Assembly: GCF_015864665.1 (NCBI RefSeq)
Contig: NZ_JADYWU010000001.1
Span: forward strand, 1,302,001 to 1,366,000
Direction: 5' to 3'
From: Salinibacterium sp. SWN167
GTDB lineage: Bacteria > Actinomycetota > Actinomycetes > Actinomycetales > Microbacteriaceae
Length of the DNA stretch: 64,000 nucleotides
Shown here: one piece after another, positions 56,481-64,000 of the stretch
Layout: the number at the start of each line of letters is the position of its first letter
Position numbering within the stretch: position 1 is the first letter of the stretch
Made by a program: the position numbers and the translations under genes
Notes under the pieces: model-generated
What the model was told of the DNA's origin: nothing
Database searches by the model: none
The model's input: only the letters and a program-made list of their open reading frames with translations

Positions 56481-57866
56481 ATGACAAGCAACATCCCCGT
56501 GGGCGCAACCACCGGCCCCATCCCTATTCCGACGAGCATTTTTTCGGCCCACCTACTGTGGACAACGATCGGGGCCTTTGCTCTGATCTTTTTGGGCGCT
56601 TTTGAGACGCTCGCAGTCACCACGATCATGCCGACGATTAGTCGTGATCTCGACGGTCACGCGCTCTATTCGGTCGCGTTCTCGAGCACTCTTGCGGCGA
56701 GCGTGATCGGAATGGTTCTTGCCGGTCAGTGGTCAGACCGCACCGGGCCGGCCAAGCCGCTGATCGCGGCCATGGCAGTCTTCACGCTCGGTCTTCTGGC
56801 GGCGGGTTTCGCCGGCACGATGGGTATTTTCATCGCGGGCCGCTTTCTGCAGGGGCTTGGTTCCGGAGGGCTCATTGTCGCGCTGTATGTGGTTGTCGCG
56901 CGCCTCTATCCGGCGGCGTTGCATCCGAAAATCTTTGGGCTCTTCGCCTCGGCGTGGGTATTGCCCTCGCTGATCGGTCCGCCTCTTGCTGGCGTCGTTG
57001 CCGAACAGATCAGCTGGCACTGGGTTTTCTTCGGCGTCGTGTTTCTGGTGCTGGCGGCGGCATTCGCGATCCTGCCTGCTATTCGCATCTTGGTGAGTCA
57101 GCCGGTGGTGCCTGCCGAGAAGTCATCGGGCAGCCGCGCTGTGGTTTGGGCGATCATTGCCGCGCTGGCAGTGATGGGCATCAGCCTCGGTGGTGAACGA
57201 GAAGGTGCGCTGGCCTGGCCTCTCGCCGGGGGAGCGTTCGTGGTCGTCATCATTGCGCTGCGGCCGTTGCTGCCAACCGGTTCGTTGAGCGTTCGCCGCG
57301 GGCTGCCCGCCACGATCGTGTTGCGCGGTTTCTTTGCCGCCGCCTTCTTCTCGACCGAGGTCTATCTGCCGTACTTGCTGAACGAACGTTACGGTCTGCC
57401 CGCCTGGGCTGCGGGTCTCATCCTCACGGTCGGCGCCGTCTCGTGGGCGGTGGGCTCAGCGCTGCAGGGCCGCCTTCCGGAATCTGTTTCTCACGGGCGC
57501 GTGGTGGTTGCGGGCGCACTCTTGCTCAGCGTGGGAATCGCCACTCAGCTGATCACCGCGTATTTCATGCTCTCGTTGTGGGTCGCCGCGATCGGCTGGC
57601 TCGTCGCTGGCGCCGGCATGGGCATCACCTTTCCGCGGCTCTCGACCCTCGTGCTCAGTCATTCCAGCGCTCGAGACCAAGGTTTCAATAGTGCTGCGCT
57701 CTCGATTTCGGATGCCGCTGGTGGCGCCATAGCGATCGCCTTCAGCGGTCTTGTTTTCGCTGCCGTCGGCGGCCTCGCGGATGGGGTCGGTTTCGTAGCA
57801 GCACTCGGTCTGGCGACGGTTGTGGCAATCGCATCCGTGCCGGTCGCACTGCGAGTTCGCACGTAA
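56481..57866 (+). CDS. Major facilitator superfamily transporter (drug:H+ antiporter type)
   Basis: 461 residues with 12-14 predicted helices. The motif A-like loop GQWSDRTGPAKPL and motif C-like region ASAWVLPSLIGPPLAG point to a DHA exporter. FETLAVTTIMPTISRDL is the typical first-helix region of the EmrB/QacA group. Substrate unknown. No regulator is adjacent. Confidence 0.92.
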   Translation: MTSNIPVGATTGPIPIPTSIFSAHLLWTTIGAFALIFLGAFETLAVTTIMPTISRDLDGHALYSVAFSSTLAASVIGMVLAGQWSDRTGPAKPLIAAMAVFTLGLLAAGFAGTMGIFIAGRFLQGLGSGGLIVALYVVVARLYPAALHPKIFGLFASAWVLPSLIGPPLAGVVAEQISWHWVFFGVVFLVLAAAFAILPAIRILVSQPVVPAEKSSGSRAVVWAIIAALAVMGISLGGEREGALAWPLAGGAFVVVIIALRPLLPTGSLSVRRGLPATIVLRGFFAAAFFSTEVYLPYLLNERYGLPAWAAGLILTVGAVSWAVGSALQGRLPESVSHGRVVVAGALLLSVGIATQLITAYFMLSLWVAAIGWLVAGAGMGITFPRLSTLVLSHSSARDQGFNSAALSISDAAGGAIAIAFSGLVFAAVGGLADGVGFVAALGLATVVAIASVPVALRVRT

Positions 57867-57946
57867 TAAATCTCTTTGTTAAGCACTATTTCGGTCTGTT
57901 ACGGCGTGCTCTCGCGACCGCGGTGGAATGCGATTACCTTCGCCGC

Positions 57947-58498
57947 ATGACACTTCTCACGAACGAAACCACGACCATTGATCTCGCTGCCGACCGTGCA
58001 GCCCGACTCACCGCTGCCGGCGCTGCCTGGAACTCGCGAATTGCCGCCAAGCCCGCCGCGGCCGAACTCACGTACGCCGTCACCGGTAAGGGCGTTGGCT
58101 CTGTCGGCACCGTACTCAAGGCGGGAAAGCACGTTTTCCACATCGACGAGCCCGAGGGACTCGCCGGTGATGACGTTGCCGCGAGCCCCGTCGAGATTGC
58201 TCTTGGCGCGCTGATCGCGTGTCAGGTAGTCGTCTTCCGTCTCTATGCCCAGGCGCTCGACATTCAGGTCGATGACATCTCGGTCAAAGCCGAGGGCGAC
58301 CTCGACGTTCGCGGCCTCTTCGGAATCGACGAGACCGTGCGCAATGGCTTCGGCGCCATCCGCCTCTTCGCGACCATCACCGGTCCAGAGTCACAGGAAC
58401 GCTACGACGAGTTGCGCGACGCCGTCGACGCCCACTGCCCCGTACTCGACCTGTTCGCGAACCCCACCTCGATCACCACTCAGGTGGTCAAAGGCTAA
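57947..58498 (+). CDS. OsmC family peroxidase
   Basis: 183 residues. The two redox Cys of OsmC/Ohr proteins are present: C92 in LGALIACQVVVF and C164 in DAHCPVLDLF. They reduce organic hydroperoxides. ATG 57947 gives MTLLTNETTT; the frame opens 8 codons earlier. There is no Shine-Dalgarno, so leaderless translation is possible. It is followed by a strong terminator. Confidence 0.9.
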   Translation: MTLLTNETTTIDLAADRAARLTAAGAAWNSRIAAKPAAAELTYAVTGKGVGSVGTVLKAGKHVFHIDEPEGLAGDDVAASPVEIALGALIACQVVVFRLYAQALDIQVDDISVKAEGDLDVRGLFGIDETVRNGFGAIRLFATITGPESQERYDELRDAVDAHCPVLDLFANPTSITTQVVKG

Positions 58499-58528
58499 GG
58501 GCACCCCATGATGATGCCCTCTGACATG

Positions 58529-58564
58529 CTCGACCGGTAGCCCAGGCTACCGGTCGAGTTTTTT
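58529..58564 (+). terminator. Rho-independent terminator after osmC-type gene
   Basis: CTCGACCGGTAGC (58529-58541) and GCTACCGGTCGAG (58546-58558) form a perfect 13-bp stem with a 4-nt loop, followed by six T. Confidence 0.92.
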
Positions 58565-58618
58565 AACCGCAGTATTTGGCCAGCGCAGCCGCAGCCAGTG
58601 CCGGACTACGCTCAACGT

Positions 58619-58915
58619 ATGAAACCCGAGTTCGAGTTCACGTCTGAGATCACGCCGTGGTCGTCGAAGCCGAGCGTCTATTTTGTGCAGGTGCCACCGG
58701 ATGTCGGAGCCGACGTTAAAGAGATCCCGTCACCGCCGCGGGGGTTCGGTGCCGTCGCGGTAGAAGTCACTATTGGCTCCACCACGTGGACGACGTCGAT
58801 CTTTCCTAACAGCAGCGTGGAGGACAGCTTCTTTCTCCCCGTCAAGGCCGCTGTGCGCCGCGCTGAGGGTTTAGAGCTCGGTGACACGGTGCAGGTGTCG
58901 ATCCAGCTCATTTAA
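58619..58915 (+). CDS. DUF1905 domain protein
   Basis: 98 residues, a small beta-barrel protein. MKPEFEFTSEITPW, the central VPPRGFG-like segment (PSPPRGFGAVAVEVTIGS), and FFLPVKAAVRRAEGLELGD follow the DUF1905 pattern. Its biochemical function is unknown. ATG 58619 is preferred to the open frame 7 codons earlier. It stands alone after the osmC-side terminator. Confidence 0.83.
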   Translation: MKPEFEFTSEITPWSSKPSVYFVQVPPDVGADVKEIPSPPRGFGAVAVEVTIGSTTWTTSIFPNSSVEDSFFLPVKAAVRRAEGLELGDTVQVSIQLI

Positions 58916-58977
58916 CGGACTGCAGCGCGCGTGGGGCGGCTGCAGGGCTTTGGGACTGCCGCCGGTCCAGAGCGCAG

Positions 58978-59397
58978 TTACGCCGGCCACACCCCGATGA
59001 TGATCGCCATCACCACAATCGTCACGAACTCGTGGCTCACGTTCAACACGGTGAGGCCGTTCGGGCGCCCATCGAATTGGTCGTGAGTAATGAAGCGGGC
59101 CGCGGTGAAGCCACCCCACAACACGATGCTTGTCAAGACCGTGTTGAGAAAGAAGCTTCCGCCATAAAAGTCAGAGGCGATGAAGGCGGCGCCGGCAAGA
59201 ATCCAGGCCGTGAAGAAACTCACGATGACGGTGATCACAATGGGGCGAACGGCATCCGCAGTGTTGCCGCTAGGGGTGACGTTGGCTGCCTTCATCCAGT
59301 AGTTGCCAAATACGCGCGGGGAATACCAGATGGTGCCGACGATCATGCTCGATAGCGTCGCCAAGATGACGGCGATGTAGTTAATTTCGGGAACCAT
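58978..59397 (-). CDS. DUF1761 membrane protein
   Basis: 139 residues with four predicted helices. Signature: YIAVILATLSSMIVGTIWYS with the following PRVFGNYWMK, and the C-terminal HEFVTIVVMAIIIGVW. Function unknown. GAGG precedes the ATG by 5 nt. It lies 47 nt after ccdA on the same strand and may be coexpressed with it. Confidence 0.88.
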   Translation of the reverse strand: MVPEINYIAVILATLSSMIVGTIWYSPRVFGNYWMKAANVTPSGNTADAVRPIVITVIVSFFTAWILAGAAFIASDFYGGSFFLNTVLTSIVLWGGFTAARFITHDQFDGRPNGLTVLNVSHEFVTIVVMAIIIGVWPA

Positions 59398-59444
59398 GAC
59401 AACCTCCGGTCGATAACGGTCACCGAAGCCTACTCTCAGAGCGA

Positions 59445-60194
59445 CTAGCCGGTAATGCTCTCTTCGAACCGTTGAATCGGGTCATACCAGCCCTGCTCGA
59501 GCACGTAGCTCTGGAACTGCTTATCGAGACCGAGGATGACGGCGAGACCCACGACCAACAGAATGATGCCGATCACGCGCTTGAAGACGCCGTTGGGGTT
59601 AGCGAGCCAGCCGAGTTTGCGAGCGAATGCCTGACCGAGAAACGCGATCATGAGCAGCGCGACGGCGAGACCGATGGCGTACACAACGATGTAGAGCAGT
59701 CCCTCGGCAAACGAGACAGGCAAGACGGTGGCCAAGATGAGTGCATAGGTGGGGGAGCAACTGCTGAAGGTCGGGCCGAGCGCGGCACCGAGCATTACAT
59801 CGCCGCCAAGGCCGCCACGTGAATACGAGCGGTTCATTACGGCGTTTGCCCGATTTTGGATGCCCGTGGCGAGCATAAAGCGCTCCCAGAGCGCGGGGAA
59901 TACCAGCGTGAGGCCGAAGATGATCAGGATGCCGCCGGCAATAATCTGCCACACCAGCTGCGGGATCCCCAGCAGGGCTGTCGTTGCTTTGAGCAGCAGG
60001 GTGAAGATGATCACTGACCCTGCGAGGCTCACCGCGATAACCACAGGGCGGAACCACTGGCGTTCAGCCACCGTGGAGTCACTACTGGTGCGCGCGATCG
60101 AGCCGCCAACGATGACCGGCAACAGCGGCAGCACGCAGGGCGCAGCAACCGTCAGAACTCCCGCCACAAACGAGAGCAGAATCAGGCTGAGCAT
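59445..60194 (-). CDS. ccdA: CcdA/DsbD-type thiol-disulfide transmembrane protein
   Basis: 249 residues with six to seven helices. The paired membrane Cys that carry electrons outward are C20 in VAAPCVLPLLP and C146 in TFSSCSPTYAL. It reduces extracytoplasmic thioredoxin-like partners, probably the membrane thioredoxin encoded 6 nt upstream. No cytochrome c maturation genes are next to it, so a general envelope redox role is as likely as haem assembly. Confidence 0.9.
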   Translation of the reverse strand: MLSLILLSFVAGVLTVAAPCVLPLLPVIVGGSIARTSSDSTVAERQWFRPVVIAVSLAGSVIIFTLLLKATTALLGIPQLVWQIIAGGILIIFGLTLVFPALWERFMLATGIQNRANAVMNRSYSRGGLGGDVMLGAALGPTFSSCSPTYALILATVLPVSFAEGLLYIVVYAIGLAVALLMIAFLGQAFARKLGWLANPNGVFKRVIGIILLVVGLAVILGLDKQFQSYVLEQGWYDPIQRFEESITG

Positions 60195-60200
60195 CGGGGC

Positions 60201-60701
60201 TTAACCGAGGGCGGTGAGAACCGCATTCAACGTGGGTTCGACGGTCGCAACAAAGTTGTCTTGTACCTTTTCGCCGTTGGAATCGACCTCAACGAACGTC
60301 GTCTGCTGAGTAACACCGTATTCGGCCCGCAGGTCCTGATTGGTGTCGTAGTCGACCTTCACGATCGTGATGCCCGACGGAACTCCCGACGCCGTGATGT
60401 CACCATCGGCCGACACGCACTGGGGGCACCAAGTGGCGTGGAAGAACAGGATGACGCGACCATCGGCATCCGCAACAGCCGAGGGGCTGTAGTCGACGTA
60501 GGAGCCGCCACCGTCGTTCTCGACAGCAACAACGTCCTCGGCTTCGGCGCCGGAGTCGCTCGAGCTCTCAGCGCTCTGAGACGTGCTGTCGGTGGCCGTC
60601 GACTCGTCAGAGCTGTTCGGGTTCTGGGCTGCGACGATCGAGACTGCTGCAATAACAACGACGGCAAGAGCAACAATGACCGCGAGAATTCGCTTGTTCA
60701 T
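60201..60701 (-). CDS. Membrane-anchored thioredoxin-like protein
   Basis: 166 residues: N-terminal helix (about 5-25), an acidic Ser/Thr linker (28-62), then a thioredoxin fold with WCPQC (C92, C95) and a Thr in the cis-Pro position (YGVTQQTTF). The linker suits a domain working outside the membrane. The ccdA gene follows after 6 nt, so the pair forms an electron relay. Confidence 0.9.
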   Translation of the reverse strand: MNKRILAVIVALAVVVIAAVSIVAAQNPNSSDESTATDSTSQSAESSSDSGAEAEDVVAVENDGGGSYVDYSPSAVADADGRVILFFHATWCPQCVSADGDITASGVPSGITIVKVDYDTNQDLRAEYGVTQQTTFVEVDSNGEKVQDNFVATVEPTLNAVLTALG

Positions 60702-60759
60702 GCCACCTAGTAACGCACGGAGCGTCTCAAAACTTCCGCGCTCGGCGAAATTTCTCTGG

Positions 60760-61200
60760 CTATACCCAGACTTCAGCGGTGTGCGAATACAGCTTGAGAT
60801 CGCCGAAAGTTAGGGCACCCGTGAATCTGGCTCGCGTATACGGGAGCAAAACCATGAGTGCTGCGCCCGCTTTATGCTCGATTCGCACTTCGATCGCGTC
60901 GGACTTGAGCGACGCCACTCTCGTGTTCGAGACGATGGCACTGCAGCGAGAAATTGCGGCCATTTGGCGCAACTGAGTCACGGTTTGCGCGATAAGTTTT
61001 TCGGCATCCAAGTGCTTCTTCTTCAGCGCTTCGTCAGCGGTCATTTCAAGCACCCGGCCGCTGCCATCCGTCATGAGCGCGAACGTCATGAACTCACTCG
61101 CATGTCCCAAATGGCTTCGTGCCACATTGAGCGCAGAGTCGAGAATTCGATCAACGTCAGCCTGCTGCTCGGCGTTGAGCGCGTCCCTCCACGATTTCAT
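60760..61200 (-). CDS. Conserved hypothetical protein
   Basis: About 146 residues, cytoplasmic, mixed alpha/beta (SHLGHASEFMTFALMTDGSG, HKAGAALMVLLPYTRARF). ATG 61200 (MKSWRDALNAEQ) is preferred to an upstream GTG-type start 8 codons earlier. No family recognised; it lies between two oppositely oriented transcription units and appears monocistronic. Confidence 0.7.
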   Translation of the reverse strand: MKSWRDALNAEQQADVDRILDSALNVARSHLGHASEFMTFALMTDGSGRVLEMTADEALKKKHLDAEKLIAQTVTQLRQMAAISRCSAIVSNTRVASLKSDAIEVRIEHKAGAALMVLLPYTRARFTGALTFGDLKLYSHTAEVWV

Positions 61201-61346
61201 ATTCCAAACCGTAGCGACTCTCACCCCCGATTGTCGTGCAAAGCGCCCAAATCACCCGCGTTTTGGTGTCAAGACTGATTCTCACGTTGTGTCGTCGATT
61301 ACGCGGATTCTCCACGTTCGTCGTACCGCTGCGCTAACGTCGAACC

Positions 61347-61973
61347 ATGCAAAAAGCGCAGCTAACCAGTGCACAGCGGGGCCATTCTCTTGTTGCGGGA
61401 GCGGTATCGCACGCCTTCTTCTCTATCGGCTGGCTCATGTTGGGCTTCGTCGCCCTCGGTGGCGGGCTCACCTTGCTCGTAGGCGGCACCGCCTCCGGCG
61501 TCAGCGGTCTCTTCGGCGACGTTCCGGCGGTGCGCGATTTCGTGAGCGGCGCAGGCAGCGTGATCGGCACCGTGATCATCGTCGTCGGCATCGTCGCGGT
61601 GCTCCTAGTGGCGCTCGCCGCTTTCGCGAGCGTGTTCTTGCTCAAGCGTGGTTCTGTGCGCAAGCCGTGGCAGGTCACCTTCCAATCCCTCGGCATTGTC
61701 GCCCTGCTTGATGTTCCGCTCTTTGTGGCCTACCTCACGTTCGCCGCGAACGTCACAGACTCTGCTGTCGGTGGCACTGTTCTTCTCGGCCCCGTCGTCG
61801 GCATCCTTGGCTCCGCCGTCGTCGGCGCAATCGTCTGGTGGTGGATGACATGGTCGCGTCGCGGATCAGCGTCCACATTCGCTGGCGTCACGGCCACCGC
61901 ATCCGCAACTGCTGTTCCGACTCAGCAACCGCCGAGCGTCGATAGTGATACTGGCAGTAGCGAAACGAAGTAG
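61347..61973 (+). CDS. Small integral membrane protein
   Basis: 208 residues with four predicted helices (SHAFFSIGWLMLGFVALGGG, GTVIIVVGIVAVLLVALAAF, FQSLGIVALLDVPLFVAYLTF, GPVVGILGSAVVGAIVWWWM), a basic loop and a Ser/Thr-rich C-terminus. No recognised family. TAACGT 9 nt upstream of ATG hints at a nearly leaderless transcript. Confidence 0.7.
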   Translation: MQKAQLTSAQRGHSLVAGAVSHAFFSIGWLMLGFVALGGGLTLLVGGTASGVSGLFGDVPAVRDFVSGAGSVIGTVIIVVGIVAVLLVALAAFASVFLLKRGSVRKPWQVTFQSLGIVALLDVPLFVAYLTFAANVTDSAVGGTVLLGPVVGILGSAVVGAIVWWWMTWSRRGSASTFAGVTATASATAVPTQQPPSVDSDTGSSETK

Positions 61974-62005
61974 CACGACCTTCAGCAGTATCGAGCAGAG
62001 AGTGC

Positions 62006-63373
62006 ATGATGACGGCACGGATTGAAACACTGATCATCTTGGGTGCCGGCGGCGACCTCACCTCCCGCCTGCTACTGCCTGGCCTCGCGTCGTATCTGGC
62101 CAGTGACGAAGCTGAAGAGCTCACTGTTATTGGCGTGGATCGTCAAGAAATGGATGACGCAGCCTGGCAGAAGCGCGTCTCGGCCTCCTTCGCTGCACAC
62201 GCTTCGCCCACGTCTGATGCCGTTGCTGGTGCAGCGCACTACGTGCAGGCCGACGTCACCAACGCGCAGCAAGTGCGCCAGGTGATCGAATCGGCTACCG
62301 GCCGCGTCGCCTTGTATTTTGCGTTGCCTCCCGCGATCGCCCAACAGGTTGTTTCGGTGTTGGCGACATTCGATTTGCCCGCCGGGATCGTGCTTGCCCT
62401 CGAGAAGCCGTTCGGAAGCGATGAGGCTAGCGCCCGCGATTTGAACCGGGTGTTGCAGGCGATCGTGCCCGAGGAACAGGTCTTTCGTGTTGACCATTTC
62501 TTGGGCAAGTCGACGGTGCTGAACCTTATCGGATTGCGATTCGCGAACCGCATTTTTGAGCCACTGTTGGGGGCTCCGAACGTGGCGAAGGTTGAGCTCA
62601 TTTTTGATGAGGCCCTCGCTCTCGAAGGTCGTGCCGGTTATTACGATCGCGCTGGCGCTGTTGTCGACATGATCCAAAGCCATTTGCTGCTGGTCTTGGC
62701 ACTGACGGCAATGGAACCCCCGGCGAGTGTGAGCTCAGAGGATTTGCGGGGGTCGATGGCCCAGGTGCTTCGTGCAACGCGGGTGCAAACGCTCGACGGC
62801 ACGTGCGCTCGGCGTGCACGCTACACGGCGGGCACCATCGGCGACCGCGAGCTTCCGGCCTACGTTGACGAAGATGGTGTGAATCCTGATTTCAGCACAG
62901 AGACTTTGGCTGAAGTGACGTTCGAGATCGATAACTGGCGCTGGGCTGGTGTGCCGTTTGTGTTGCGTTCAGGCAAGGCTCTGGGCAAAGCTCGCCAAGA
63001 CATCGTGATCACGTTTGCGCCGGTGCCGCATCTTCCTTATGGCCTCACGGGCAGCGAAGATCCGGCGAAACTTACTATTTCGATCAAGCCAGCGACTCTC
63101 GAACTCGACCTCATCGTGAATGGTGCCGGCGACCCCTTCTCGCTCGACCGCACTCAACTGACGACAACCCTTGGCGATCCGGCCATGAGCGCCTATGGCG
63201 AGGTGATCGCCTCTCTCGTTGATGGGGATCCCGTGCTGTCGGTGCGCGGTGATATTGCCGAGCAGTGCTGGCGAATAGTCGCTCCCGTACTCGACGCTTT
63301 CCGCAACAATCAGGTTCCGCTTGAGGAGTATCCGGCAGGCTCGCCCGGCCCCGAATCGTGGGAATCCGAATGA
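62006..63373 (+). CDS. Glucose-6-phosphate dehydrogenase, divergent short form
   Basis: 455 residues, shorter than the usual roughly 490-510. The NADP loop is LGAGGDLTSRLLLPGL (family GATGDL). The substrate motif DHYLGKE reads DHFLGKS. A GYYDRAGAVVDMIQSHLL segment replaces the usual RDMVQNHLL. Fold and landmarks are clear, but key positions diverge from canonical zwf, so a paralogue of altered specificity is possible. There is no opcA, tkt or tal nearby. ATG 62006 or 62009 starts it. Confidence 0.85.
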   Translation: MMTARIETLIILGAGGDLTSRLLLPGLASYLASDEAEELTVIGVDRQEMDDAAWQKRVSASFAAHASPTSDAVAGAAHYVQADVTNAQQVRQVIESATGRVALYFALPPAIAQQVVSVLATFDLPAGIVLALEKPFGSDEASARDLNRVLQAIVPEEQVFRVDHFLGKSTVLNLIGLRFANRIFEPLLGAPNVAKVELIFDEALALEGRAGYYDRAGAVVDMIQSHLLLVLALTAMEPPASVSSEDLRGSMAQVLRATRVQTLDGTCARRARYTAGTIGDRELPAYVDEDGVNPDFSTETLAEVTFEIDNWRWAGVPFVLRSGKALGKARQDIVITFAPVPHLPYGLTGSEDPAKLTISIKPATLELDLIVNGAGDPFSLDRTQLTTTLGDPAMSAYGEVIASLVDGDPVLSVRGDIAEQCWRIVAPVLDAFRNNQVPLEEYPAGSPGPESWESE

Positions 63374-63864
63374 CTCGCGCCGGCCAGCGGGGAGTCACGG
63401 CGACCGCGCACGCCCGCACGCGAGCGAGTGCTCAGCAGGCTTACGATTTCTCGGGGCCGCTTGACCCTGCACAGTTCTATCCTCGCTTCGGCCCCTTGCC
63501 CGCCGTCGTCACGGTGCTCGAGCAGTCCGGAACGTGGGATGCCGTCGGTCACACCCGACGCCTCGTGCTCTCCGATGGCGGCCACGTGATCGAGACGATC
63601 ACCGACGCCGCTGCGCCCGAATTGTTTGCTTACGAGCTCAGTGAATTTCAGAAACTCTTTGGGCTGCTCGTTTCTGGTGCCCGAGCCGAGTGGCGGTTCG
63701 ACGACCGCACCACCGGTTCGCGCATCCGCTGGAGTTATACCTTCTTCGCTAAGCCGGCCCGCGGCTGGATCGTGTGGTTGATTATTCGACTGTGGTGGGG
63801 GCGTTACATGCGTCGTGTGCTGCCGCCGATCGCACGTGAAGTGGAGCGGCTGGCAGCCAACTAG
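63370..63864 (+). CDS. SRPBCC-fold protein
   Basis: 164 residues with a START/SRPBCC-like pattern (ASAQQAYDFSGPLDPAQFYP, AYELSEFQKLFGLLVSGARA, GSRIRWSYTF) and a hydrophobic helix near the end (WIVWLIIRLWWGRYM). These proteins bind hydrophobic ligands or act as cyclases or transporters. ATG 63370 overlaps the zwf-like stop by 4 nt (ATGA), so the two are translationally coupled; a frame open 4 codons earlier is not needed. Confidence 0.8.
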   Translation: MTRAGQRGVTATAHARTRASAQQAYDFSGPLDPAQFYPRFGPLPAVVTVLEQSGTWDAVGHTRRLVLSDGGHVIETITDAAAPELFAYELSEFQKLFGLLVSGARAEWRFDDRTTGSRIRWSYTFFAKPARGWIVWLIIRLWWGRYMRRVLPPIAREVERLAAN

Positions 63865-63957
63865 GGGAGCGCAGTTATCGAATCGTTGCCATAAAAGGCG
63901 CTGTTCACATCCCGCTTCCACCCTTCTCACAACTTGCGCAAAGATGCGCTTGTGACA

Positions 63958-64000
63958 ATGGCTGGTATGTTCCGATCGAGATTTGCCGTTGCGTTAGCCG
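63958..64000 (+). CDS. 5' end of a CDS running out of the window (possibly exported)
   Basis: An open frame begins with MAGM and continues FRSRFAVALA to the window end, resembling a signal peptide. An extended -10 (TG-T-GACAAT, 63951-63959) places the transcript start near ATG 63967, so the shorter leaderless start is the better candidate. Too short to identify. Confidence 0.4.
   Translation, partial: MAGMFRSRFAVALA

Overview
The window is a stretch of actinobacterial chromosome. It is fairly GC-rich (coding ORFs look like roughly 60% GC) and uses many GTG and TTG starts and many 1-4 nt start/stop overlaps. It carries actinobacterial markers: a DUF2469 gene after rnhB, CGNR zinc-finger and PucR-type regulators, two DivIVA-like proteins, a DUF1023-type hydrolase and long Lys/Glu/Ala tails on S16 and S2. 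Gene order (yraN-comM-dprA ... xerC ... M23-rpsB-tsf-pyrH-frr-cdsA, and mnmA-ligA-gatCA) and protein character suggest family Microbacteriaceae. The genus is an inference I cannot settle from sequence alone.

Layout. 0-7.3 kb: rpsP-khpA-rimM-trmD, a lipoprotein, the oppositely oriented tetR-map pair, a small membrane protein, then rplS, lepB, rnhB and DUF2469. 7.3-12 kb: a large FAD/Fe-S 2-hydroxyacid dehydrogenase, a LysE exporter, a GNAT enzyme and a lipoprotein. 12.1-15.3 kb: the coupled DNA-uptake/processing operon yraN-comM-dprA. 15.3-24.6 kb: an accessory block with two alpha/beta hydrolases and a zinc alcohol dehydrogenase divergent from a GAF/PucR regulator, then a PutP symporter, a metallophosphoesterase, a nitroreductase and an SDR. 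24.6-35.9 kb: xerC, a marR/MMPL divergent pair, an M23 peptidase, then the conserved rpsB-tsf, pyrH-frr-cdsA-divIVA-like series, a secreted transglycosylase-like protein and a hydrolase. 35.9-42.3 kb: an AI-2E-type permease, a 779-residue coiled-coil protein built of 11-residue repeats, a membrane-protein/lipoprotein fusion and a CnoX-like thioredoxin-TPR protein. 42.3-56.3 kb: ybaK, a cysteine desulfurase, an ArsR-type regulator, a small membrane protein, mnmA, ligA, two hydrolase-fold proteins, and gatC-gatA separated from gatB by a divergent CGNR/EamA pair. 56.3-64 kb: an MFS transporter, OsmC, DUF1905, DUF1761, CcdA plus a membrane thioredoxin, a divergent short glucose-6-phosphate dehydrogenase and an SRPBCC protein.

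How it works together. Most genes serve translation (S16, L19, S2, EF-Ts, RRF, RimM, TrmD, MnmA, GatCAB, YbaK, MetAP), envelope growth and polarity (CdsA, LepB, M23, transglycosylase, DivIVA-like proteins, hendecad filament candidate) and DNA maintenance (LigA, RNase HII, XerC, DprA, ComM). The three ribosomal-protein units rpsP, rplS and rpsB share an extended -10 promoter and have leaders that can fold. The rplS leader, with an 8-bp long-range helix, is the best candidate for an undescribed regulatory RNA here. The other most interesting item is the uninterrupted 38-unit hendecad protein.

I see no CRISPR array, insertion sequence, prophage, rRNA or tRNA gene in the window.
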